Part shown: positions 1-5,028 of the stretch, piece by piece
Position numbering within the stretch: position 1 is the stretch's first letter
Layout of the letters: every line of letters starts with the position of its first letter
From: Dehalococcoidia bacterium
GTDB lineage: Bacteria > Chloroflexota > Dehalococcoidia > SAR202 > UBA11138
Direction: 5' to 3'
DNA length: 6,260 nucleotides
NCBI GenBank assembly: GCA_012270665.1
Contig: JAAXHY010000134.1
Location: 1 to 6,260, forward strand
Program-made: the position numbers and the translations under genes
Notes under the pieces: generated by a model
What the model was told of the DNA's origin: nothing
What the model saw: the letters and a program-made list of their open reading frames with translations, nothing else
Databases searched by the model: none

Positions 1-878
1 TGCGTCAGGCTGTCGAAATGGGCATCCTGCCGTCTCCGCGGCTGGTACTCGCCGGCAGGCCAGTGGCGATCATCGGCGGACATCTCAGCTACTTCGGCAT
101 ACAGGCCACAGGGGAGGACGAGTGTCGCGCCGCGGTCCGCCAACTCATCAAGGAGGGCGCGGACTTCATAAAGATCACCGCCACCGGGGGCAGCACCCGC
201 ACCAGCCATCCGCTCAGGCCGTCGTTCAACGTCGAGGAACTGACGGCCATCTGCGAAGAGGCGCACAAGTTCGGCAGGCACGCCGCGGCTCACTGCGCAT
301 CCTCGCAGGGTATGTCGAATGCGCTAGACGCTGGCATAGACACCATAATCCACGGCGTCCACAAGGACCCCGATGGCGCGGACACTTACCGGCCAGACAT
401 CGCCGAACGCATCGCTGAGGGTGGAGTGTTCGTCAACCCCACCATAGGCGCGTCTGTGGCTCGGATACGCCGGCTCGAAAGCATGGACAGTCTGAGCGTT
501 GAGCGGCAGGCCGAACTCGACCAGGCGCGCGCCGCTTCCGAAGTAAGGATGGACCAGTTCGCCCGGATGCGTGACGCCGGTGTAGTAATGTCCGCCGGAT
601 CGGATTCGGCGTGGGGACACTACCAGATGGGCGACTTCCAGACCGAGATCGAAGCGCACGCGATGGCGGGGATGTCCAACATGGAGGCAATCGTGTCCGC
701 CACCCGCGACGCCGCCCGCTCATGCTGGATCGCGGATCAGGTCGGGACGCTCGAACCTGGCAAGCAGGCTGACGCGCTGGTCGTAAACGGCAACCCGCTG
801 GACGATCTATCGGCTCTCAGGCAGGTGGCTGACGTCTTCCTCGCGGGGGAGAGAGTTGACCGGCAGAATTTGATATAG
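1..878 (+). CDS. Metal-dependent amidohydrolase, imidazolonepropionase-like (5'-truncated by window)
   Basis: C-terminal part, about 291 residues, of an amidohydrolase-superfamily enzyme related to imidazolonepropionase and Xaa-Pro dipeptidase-type hydrolases. The frame is open from base 3, and the first residues (RQAVEMGILPSPRL) match the middle of the family, so the ATG at 18 is internal and the true start lies upstream. Numbering from that Met, visible motifs are GGH at 20-22, FIKITATGG with Lys52 (the usual carbamylated bridging lysine), AAHC with His92, IIHG with His112, and SAGSDS with Asp196. These are the expected metal ligands and catalytic Asp of a binuclear site. The N-terminal HxH ligand pair lies outside the window. 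The end (VGTLEPGKQADALVV, then NPLDDLSAL) is the typical returning beta-sandwich. The enzyme is probably cytosolic and hydrolyses a cyclic amide or dipeptide-like bond; the substrate cannot be read from sequence. It ends at TAG and runs toward the rhodanese gene. Confidence 0.9.
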   Translation, partial: RQAVEMGILPSPRLVLAGRPVAIIGGHLSYFGIQATGEDECRAAVRQLIKEGADFIKITATGGSTRTSHPLRPSFNVEELTAICEEAHKFGRHAAAHCASSQGMSNALDAGIDTIIHGVHKDPDGADTYRPDIAERIAEGGVFVNPTIGASVARIRRLESMDSLSVERQAELDQARAASEVRMDQFARMRDAGVVMSAGSDSAWGHYQMGDFQTEIEAHAMAGMSNMEAIVSATRDAARSCWIADQVGTLEPGKQADALVVNGNPLDDLSALRQVADVFLAGERVDRQNLI

Positions 879-894
879 AGGCTATCAAGCAACA

Positions 895-935
895 AGAAAT
901 GCCCCGCCGCTCTGACGGATCGGCGGGGCATTTCT
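895..935. terminator. Bidirectional terminator between convergent genes
   Basis: A perfect 15-bp inverted repeat: arms 895-909 and 921-935, loop of 11 bases, with a GC core (GCCCCGCCG / CGGCGGGGC) and A/T-rich outer ends. It lies 16 bases after the amidohydrolase stop and 21 bases after the rhodanese stop on the other strand. Because the arms start with AGAAAT and end with ATTTCT, both transcripts would carry a short U-rich 3' side. There is no long U tract in either direction, so termination strength is uncertain. Confidence 0.8.
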
Positions 936-956
936 GTATCAGATCCGAATGAGTCC

Positions 957-1802
957 CTACCTCTCGATGGGAGCGCCGACTATGGAGCCGTACTCGGTCC
1001 ACGAGCCGTCGTAGTTTCGGACTTTTTCGTAGCCGAGGATTTGGGAGAGAACGAACCAGGTGTGAGAGCTTCTCTCACCGATGCGGCAGTACGCGATGGT
1101 CTCGCCGTCGCCGGATATTCCCGCTCCGCCGTAAATCGCCTGGAGCTCCTCGACCGACTTGAAAGCGCCGTCCTCGGCCACCGCCGTCGCCCAGGGTATG
1201 TTCGCCGCGCCCGGGATATGTCCGCCGCGCTGCGAACCTTCCTGTGGCAGATTGGCCGGCGCGAGGAGCGTGCCGTTGTACTCGTCAGGAGCGCGCACGT
1301 CCACGAGGCCCGTATTGTTGCTCGTGGAAGCCACGTTCAGGACATAGTCGCGGGTAGCCCTGATGGATAGATCGGGGGCCGGGGCATCGTATGCCGCGCT
1401 CTCCACTGATGTCGCTTCCGTCGTGAGTTCCCTGCCCTCGTCAATCCACTTCTGCCTGCCGCCGTCCATTACCTTCAGGTCGGAGTGTCCATAGATCTTC
1501 ATCTGCCAGAAGGCGTAGGTGGCGAACCAGTTGTTGTTGTCGCCGTACAGCACTACGGTCGTGTCCGTGCCGATGCCGGACTCGCCCAGAAGCTGGCCCA
1601 TCTGCTCGGCTGAAAGAATGTCGCGCGTAAGCTGGTCGTTGAGTTGGGATGACCAGTTCCATCCGACCGCGCCCGGGATGTGGCCCTGGTCGTATGCTTC
1701 CGTGTCAACATCAACTTCCACGAGCCGCACGCTGGGATTGCCAAGGTTATCGGCGACCCATTCGGTGGTCACGATAGATTCTGGGTGTGCAACGCTTGCC
1801 AT
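957..1802 (-). CDS. Thiosulfate sulfurtransferase, two-domain rhodanese (CysA/SseA type)
   Basis: Complete 281-residue protein with tandem rhodanese domains, the usual length for thiosulfate or 3-mercaptopyruvate sulfurtransferases. The N-terminal domain (about 10-125) has the HIPGA signature (41-45) but no cysteine at the active-site position (YGDNNNWFA around 86-94), so it is the inactive, structural domain. The C-terminal domain (about 150-280) has a second HIPGA (195-199), the loop CRIGERSSHTW with Cys239, and the closing signature YDGSW. Cys239 is the only cysteine in the protein. The CRIGERSS loop resembles actinobacterial CysA/SseA thiosulfate sulfurtransferases rather than the CGSGVTA loop of mercaptopyruvate enzymes. 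It would transfer sulfane sulfur from thiosulfate to a thiol acceptor in the cytosol; no signal peptide is seen. The start ATG has a GGAGG at 1815-1811, 8 bases upstream. It lies 50 bases behind the E1-like gene and is probably co-transcribed, giving a possible sulfur supply for that enzyme. Confidence 0.93.
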   Translation of the reverse strand: MASVAHPESIVTTEWVADNLGNPSVRLVEVDVDTEAYDQGHIPGAVGWNWSSQLNDQLTRDILSAEQMGQLLGESGIGTDTTVVLYGDNNNWFATYAFWQMKIYGHSDLKVMDGGRQKWIDEGRELTTEATSVESAAYDAPAPDLSIRATRDYVLNVASTSNNTGLVDVRAPDEYNGTLLAPANLPQEGSQRGGHIPGAANIPWATAVAEDGAFKSVEELQAIYGGAGISGDGETIAYCRIGERSSHTWFVLSQILGYEKVRNYDGSWTEYGSIVGAPIER

Positions 1803-1852
1803 TTTCTAATCCTCCAGGTTAGGTGTCCCGTTTTCGGGTTTGAGCCGCATAT

Positions 1853-2683
1853 CTATCCTGTAAGCGGCGCGCCGCCGCAGAAGGCGACGTAGTCAATGAG
1901 TTCGGTAACAGTCGGATTGTCTCCGCACAGCGGGCAGTTGGGATTACGCCGCATCCTGACCGCTCTGAAGTCCATCTCAAGAGCGTCTATCAGCAGCAGA
2001 CGCCCGGACAGAGACTCTCCGATTCCAAGAATCAGCTTCACCGTCTCGGTCGCCTGTATCGTGCCTACCATTCCCGGCAACATTCCGAGCACCCCTGCCT
2101 CCGCGCAGCTCGGGACTTCGCCCGGAGGAGGAGGCGTCGGGAACAGACAGCGATAGCATCCCTTCCCGGGAATGAACACCGTCGCCTGCCCGTCGAACAG
2201 CAGAATGCTGCCGTCCACCAGCGGCTTGCCGGAGAGATACGCGGCGTCGTTCACCAGGTATCTTGCCGGGAAGTTGTCCGCCCCATTGACCACGATGTCG
2301 TAGTCCTGGATTATCTCCATCGCGTTGTCCGAAGTCAGCGGCGCTTCGTGAACGATCACGTTCGTCTCAGGGTTGTACGCGCTGAGCGTCTCGATGGCCG
2401 ACTGCACTTTTGGCTTGCCGATGTCGCTATCGTAGTGGAGCACCTGCCTCTGGAGGTTGGTGACGTCCACCGTATCGAAGTCAACAATCCCGATAGCGCC
2501 CACTCCCGCAAGCGTCAGATAGATGGAAATTGGCGAACCGAGTCCGCCCGCTCCCACGATCAACACCTTCGCATCTATCAGCTTACGCTGTCCCGCGCTC
2601 CCGACCTGCGGCATGATGATGTGGCGGCTGTATCTTCTCACCTGGTATGGCGTCAACGGTCTGACTTGAGTAGCTGTGGTCAT
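1853..2683 (-). CDS. moeB: MoeB/ThiF-family E1-like sulfur-carrier adenylyltransferase
   Basis: Complete 276-residue E1-like enzyme of the MoeB/ThiF/HesA family, which adenylates the C-terminal Gly-Gly of a ubiquitin-like sulfur carrier (MoaD, ThiS or CysO type). Visible motifs are RYSRHIIMPQVG (17-28), nucleotide-binding GAGGLGSP (44-51), DFDTVDVTNLQRQ (68-80) with the catalytic Arg79, GKPK (89-92), and GADN with Asp136. Two zinc pairs are seen: CYRC (176, 179) and CPLC (250, 253). Cys193 in PSCAEAGVLG is the equivalent of the E1 active-site loop cysteine. The protein stops after LIDYVAFCG, just where MoeZ/MoeBR proteins continue into a C-terminal rhodanese domain, which is absent here. I chose the ATG at 2683 because GGAGGT lies 5 bases upstream and the family N-terminus follows. 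A TTG further upstream (2749) falls in a terminator tail and has no ribosome site. Substrate (molybdopterin, thiamine or cysteine pathway) is unresolved: no carrier protein gene is in view. The symbol reflects family similarity, not proven function. Confidence 0.9.
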   Translation of the reverse strand: MTTATQVRPLTPYQVRRYSRHIIMPQVGSAGQRKLIDAKVLIVGAGGLGSPISIYLTLAGVGAIGIVDFDTVDVTNLQRQVLHYDSDIGKPKVQSAIETLSAYNPETNVIVHEAPLTSDNAMEIIQDYDIVVNGADNFPARYLVNDAAYLSGKPLVDGSILLFDGQATVFIPGKGCYRCLFPTPPPPGEVPSCAEAGVLGMLPGMVGTIQATETVKLILGIGESLSGRLLLIDALEMDFRAVRMRRNPNCPLCGDNPTVTELIDYVAFCGGAPLTG

Positions 2684-2688
2684 CGAGT

Positions 2689-2694
2689 ACCTCC
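2689..2694 (-). promoter_or_regulatory. Ribosome binding site of the E1-like gene, partly inside a small hairpin
   Basis: GGAGGT on the minus strand with a 5-base spacer to the ATG at 2683; this decides the start. Its first two G residues also belong to a small stem (CCAAA 2707-2703 pairing with TTTGG 2697-2693, 5-base loop), so the site could be partly masked in the RNA. Confidence 0.8.
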
Positions 2695-2750
2695 AAATTG
2701 CTTTTGGCGCTGCCGGTTCCGATTCGGCTGGAGCGATTGGCCCAGGCAAT

Positions 2751-2791
2751 AAAAAAGCTCCATCGCCGAACGCTAGGCGCTGGCATGGAGC
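2751..2791 (-). terminator. Intrinsic terminator upstream of the E1-like gene (possible attenuator)
   Basis: On the minus strand GCTCCAT (2791-2785) pairs perfectly with ATGGAGC (2763-2757), with further internal pairing CGCC (2779-2776) to GGCG (2767-2764) around an 8-base loop. Six T (2756-2751) follow directly. This is a textbook rho-independent terminator. It lies about 70 bases before the E1-like start codon, downstream of a promoter at 2986-2958, so it either ends a small RNA or attenuates transcription into the sulfur-transfer operon. It would also stop read-through from the TPR gene. Confidence 0.8.
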
Positions 2792-2951
2792 CTGATCCAG
2801 GGCGTTTGCGACCTTCTGTGGTCGTCTGCCTCTAGGTTGCCGTCGTCTCCTAATACCCTACCCGCGCTGGAGGGTCTTACAGGAGCATCCGATAGCCGAA
2901 ACTAACTTGTACAACGTTTCCGATTCCTCGTTTGATGAGTTATTCGTTACG
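2751..2951 (-). ncRNA. Structured ~200-nt leader or small RNA before the moeB-rhodanese operon
   Basis: The 308-base interval between the TPR stop and the E1-like start holds no credible gene but carries ordered RNA signals on the minus strand. After the promoter, CAGGGCGT (2956-2949) is perfectly complementary to ACGCCCTG (2805-2798) and would close a domain of about 150 nt; the first few bases may lie before the transcription start. Inside are a two-tier hairpin (CTCCT 2885-2881 with AGGAG 2851-2847, enclosing ACCCT 2875-2871 with AGGGT 2859-2855), a hairpin CGACC/GGTCG (2824-2820 with 2813-2809, 6-base loop), and a weaker GAAAC/GTTTC helix (2920-2916 with 2902-2898). The terminator hairpin with U6 follows. 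I compared it by eye with SAM, TPP, cobalamin, M-box, T-box and 6S signatures and found no convincing match. Helices are by inspection only; no folding energy was calculated. Confidence 0.5.
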
Positions 2952-2957
2952 CCCTGA

Positions 2958-2986
2958 ATTATAGCATGGCGCATCCTGGCCTTCAA
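2958..2986 (-). promoter_or_regulatory. Sigma-70-type promoter with extended -10
   Basis: On the minus strand: -35 TTGAAG (2986-2981), 17-base spacer, -10 TATAAT (2963-2958, perfect consensus), preceded by TG one base upstream (extended -10). Predicted start is near 2951. The -35 box begins 7 bases past the TPR stop codon. It should drive the structured leader and, if the terminator is bypassed, the E1-like and rhodanese genes. It is the strongest promoter-like sequence noticed in the window. Confidence 0.75.
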
Positions 2987-2992
2987 ATTCGC

Positions 2993-4828
2993 TCAGGCTT
3001 TCAGGCGCCAGTTATCGCCCCCCATTCGCTCATACTGCGCCAGGTCGCGCATTCCACGCTCGCGGTCGCCCAGCTCTATGTAGGCGTTTCCCCTGTGCTT
3101 GTGGGCCTCGACGTTCATCGGGTTCATCCTGATAGCCTTGTCAAGGTCGGCTATGGCGCGCTTGGGCTGGCCCATATGCAGGTACATCTCCCCCCTGTTG
3201 GAGTAGTTCAGATGGTTGCGCGGGTCCAGTTTCACCGCCATCTGGAAGTCCGCCATCGCCGCGTCATAGTCCCCCTTGTGGAAGTAGGCGACTCCTCTGT
3301 TGATGTAGCCGGGCGCGTGTTTTCGGTCCAAGCGGAGGGCCCTGTCGTAGCTGGCGACGGCGGCGTTCTGGTCGCCTTTGCGCCCGTATGCGATTCCTCT
3401 GCCCACGTATGGATGGGGGTCCCTGGGAAGCAGTTCTATCGCCATGTCGAAATCGTGGATAGCTCTGTCGTACTCCTTCATTTCCAGGTGGGCGCTCGCC
3501 CTCAGCGGGTAGATCTCCTTGTCGGTCGAGCCCAACTCCAGCGCCTTGTCGAAGTCCTCCAGCGCCTTGTCCCATTCATTCTTGCTCAGACGCGAGCATC
3601 CTCTCTTGAAGTAGCCATCGCCGCTTTCGGGGTTCATCTTCAACGCCTTGTCATAGTCGGCGATGGCCTTGTCCGTCCTGCCCGACAGTTCGTATGATAT
3701 GCCCCTGTCCTCGTATGCCACCGCGACGTCTGGGGCAAGCTCAATAGCCTTGTCGAGGTCCCTGATGGACCTGTCGTACCGCTTTTGCAGCCCGTGAAGT
3801 CTTCCCCTAGCGTGGTAGGTCTTGGAACTTTCGGGGTCGAGCCTGAGCGCGCGGTTGTAGTCCTTCATCGCCCTTCCGTAATTGCCCTTGCTCACGTAGG
3901 CGACTCCCCTGTCGTTATAGGCCATGGCATCGTCGGGATTGTGTTTCAGCGCCTTGTTGAAATCCCTGATGGCGCGGTCGTAGTCGCCCTCTTTCAGAAA
4001 GACATCGCCCCTATTGCGGTAGGCGTCAGCGAGCGTGAGATGGTAAGTGGAGTCAGGCCTGCGGTCGTACCTGATAGCCTTCTCCACGTCCGCGATGATG
4101 CGGTTGTGGTCGAGTCTGCGGATATATACCTCGGCCCTAGAATAGTAGAAGCCGGCGTTGCGCGGTTCCAGGCTTATGGCGCGGTCGAGATCGGCGAGCG
4201 CGCGTTCCTCATCGTCCTTTCGCAGGTACGATTCGCCGCGGTTGGCGTAGGCGTCGGGATTGTCCGGTTCGAGTTCGATAGCCTTGTCCAGCGCGGCGAT
4301 GGCGCAGTCGTATCTCTCCAGGCCGCGCTGCGCGTTCGCCATGTTGATGTACGTTCCGGTGTACTCTGGATTCAGTCGTATGGATTCCATGTAGTCCGCG
4401 ATGGCCCGCTTGTACTCTTTCCTCTCCAGGTATGCGTTCCCTCTGTTGAAGAAGCCGGGGCCAAATCTGGGATCCAACCGGAGGGCCTCATCATAGTCCG
4501 ACAGCGCGCCCTCCAGGTCTCCATTCGCGCGCTTCGCGGCCCCCCTGTTGGCGTAATACTCGCCCACTTCGGAACTGAGCCGGATGGCCTCATCGTAATC
4601 CGCGATGGCGCGTTCGAAGTGCCCCTTCCCTACATGAGCGACACCGCGGTTAGAGTATATCTCAGCCACATACGGAGCGATGCTGAGCGCCTCGTCGAAC
4701 TCTCGTATCGCGCGGTCGAACTCACCCCTCTCGCGGTACCGGTTGCCCTTGTCATTATGGTCAACGACCTCCCGGGCCTCCATACGCCCGACCGTCCTTC
4801 TAAGGTCGCGCATAAATCGTCTGTTCAT
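2993..4828 (-). CDS. TPR solenoid protein (about 17 tetratricopeptide repeats)
   Basis: Complete 611-residue protein that is almost entirely tetratricopeptide repeats: about 17 units of 34 residues from residue 24 to 607, with the recurring pattern Y-x-N-R-G-x-A-Y then DRAI-x-D-x-DKAI-x-L-x-P. Repeat 7 (226-266) is degenerate and 7 residues longer, which may put a kink between repeats 1-6 and 8-17. No enzymatic domain, signal peptide or membrane segment is seen; the first 23 residues are basic (MNRRFMRDLRRTVGR). Such proteins are protein-interaction scaffolds; the partner is unknown. Composition is highly charged (Arg, Asp, Lys), fitting a soluble cytosolic protein. The ATG at 4828 has only a weak G-rich ribosome site (GGGGTGG from 4841); the next Met (residue 6) has none. 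A promoter candidate lies at 4894-4866. It is divergent from hppA and upstream of the sulfur-transfer genes, but separated from the latter by a promoter and a terminator, so it is probably its own unit. Confidence 0.93.
   Translation of the reverse strand: MNRRFMRDLRRTVGRMEAREVVDHNDKGNRYRERGEFDRAIREFDEALSIAPYVAEIYSNRGVAHVGKGHFERAIADYDEAIRLSSEVGEYYANRGAAKRANGDLEGALSDYDEALRLDPRFGPGFFNRGNAYLERKEYKRAIADYMESIRLNPEYTGTYINMANAQRGLERYDCAIAALDKAIELEPDNPDAYANRGESYLRKDDEERALADLDRAISLEPRNAGFYYSRAEVYIRRLDHNRIIADVEKAIRYDRRPDSTYHLTLADAYRNRGDVFLKEGDYDRAIRDFNKALKHNPDDAMAYNDRGVAYVSKGNYGRAMKDYNRALRLDPESSKTYHARGRLHGLQKRYDRSIRDLDKAIELAPDVAVAYEDRGISYELSGRTDKAIADYDKALKMNPESGDGYFKRGCSRLSKNEWDKALEDFDKALELGSTDKEIYPLRASAHLEMKEYDRAIHDFDMAIELLPRDPHPYVGRGIAYGRKGDQNAAVASYDRALRLDRKHAPGYINRGVAYFHKGDYDAAMADFQMAVKLDPRNHLNYSNRGEMYLHMGQPKRAIADLDKAIRMNPMNVEAHKHRGNAYIELGDRERGMRDLAQYERMGGDNWRLKA
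3008..4759 (-). repeat. 102-bp periodic coding repeats (TPR array)
   Basis: The DNA of the TPR gene shows a 102-bp periodicity corresponding to the 34-residue units. The most conserved stretch is the helix-B segment (plus-strand text such as CGCCTTGTC and TCGGCGATGGC recurs). Units have diverged well beyond recent tandem duplication: no two neighbours look identical. The bias also leaves long stop-free frames on the opposite strand, which are not genes. Confidence 0.8.
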
Positions 4829-4847
4829 CTTTCACCACCCCGTTCTG

Positions 4848-4867
4848 ATAGTGTGTCCGGGCACTAT
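4848..4867. promoter_or_regulatory. 6-bp inverted repeat at the TPR promoter start
   Basis: ATAGTG (4848-4853) and CACTAT (4862-4867) are exact inverted repeats with an 8-base spacer. They overlap the end of the predicted -10 box and the transcription start of the TPR gene, a common place for a repressor site. It may equally be a chance palindrome or a small 5' hairpin. Confidence 0.3.
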
Positions 4868-4894
4868 TTTACTCCACGCTGACTAGCGCGTAAA
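4866..4894 (-). promoter_or_regulatory. Candidate promoter of the TPR gene
   Basis: Minus strand: -35 TTTACG (4894-4889), 17-base spacer, -10 TAAAAT (4871-4866, five of six consensus bases). Predicted start is near 4859, giving a leader of about 30 bases before the ATG at 4828. The -35 match is moderate. Confidence 0.5.
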
Positions 4895-4921
4895 AGTTCC
4901 GACCTCGAACTGTGCCCCAAC

Positions 4922-4951
4922 TTGACCCTCCCACGCTCCCTGTGTTACTTT
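4922..4951 (+). promoter_or_regulatory. Candidate promoter of hppA
   Basis: TTGACC (4922-4927, five of six consensus bases), 18-base spacer, then TACTTT (4946-4951, weak -10). It is back to back with the TPR promoter, 27 bases separating the two -35 boxes. The transcript would start near 4958 and include the hairpin at 4980-5008. Confidence 0.4.
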
Positions 4952-4979
4952 TCCACCTGCAATGAACGCCAAGTGAATC

Positions 4980-5008
4980 ACGGCCTCCCACAACTGTGGC
5001 GAGGCCGT
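4980..5008 (+). promoter_or_regulatory. Stem-loop in the hppA leader, just before the ribosome site
   Basis: ACGGCCTC (4980-4987) pairs with GAGGCCGT (5001-5008), and inside it CCAC (4988-4991) pairs with GTGG (4996-4999) around a 4-base loop, leaving one bulged C at 5000. This makes a GC-rich 12-bp hairpin ending 9 bases before the GGAGGT. Only three T follow, so it is a poor terminator; a role in leader stability, attenuation or translation is possible. Confidence 0.6.
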
Positions 5009-5017
5009 TTCTACGAC

Positions 5018-5023
5018 GGAGGT
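5018..5023 (+). promoter_or_regulatory. Ribosome binding site of hppA, fixing a GTG start
   Basis: GGAGGT with a 5-base spacer (ATAAC) to the GTG at 5029-5031. It settles the start: the translation from this GTG begins directly with the first membrane helix of the family, and the next ATG (5095) would remove that helix and has no comparable site. Confidence 0.85.
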
Positions 5024-5028
5024 ATAAC

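Noticed and set aside
18..20. ATG at 18 as the start of the amidohydrolase
   Set aside because: The frame is open to the window edge, the residues before it continue the family alignment, and the essential N-terminal HxH strand is still missing, so the gene starts upstream of the window.
1827..1838. Small CCCG-TTTT-CGGG hairpin between the E1-like and rhodanese genes
   Set aside because: Only four base pairs and no T run; too weak to be a terminator inside a 50-base intergenic gap.
2684..2749. N-terminal extension of the E1-like protein to a TTG at 2749
   Set aside because: The extra 22 residues do not resemble the family, the TTG sits in the tail of the terminator with no ribosome site, and the ATG at 2683 has an ideal GGAGGT.
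2583..2786. 67-codon frame on the minus strand beginning inside the terminator hairpin (possible leader peptide)
   Set aside because: It overlaps the E1-like start by about 100 bases in another frame, its first codons are the terminator stem and T run, and it has no good ribosome site.
2806..2948. Partial look-alikes of SAM-I (CTCATCA, GGCAACC) and M-box (GCTCCTGTA, GGAGAC) motifs in the leader
   Set aside because: The fragments are short, the spacing is wrong, and the rest of each consensus (closing-stem partner for SAM-I, conserved core for M-box) is missing; chance similarity is more likely.
2966..4882. Two long open frames on the plus strand (2966-3697 and 3785-4882) opposite the TPR gene
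   Set aside because: Their translations repeat every 34 residues in step with the TPR units, have no recognisable domain, and lack ribosome sites; they are shadows of the biased TPR codons.
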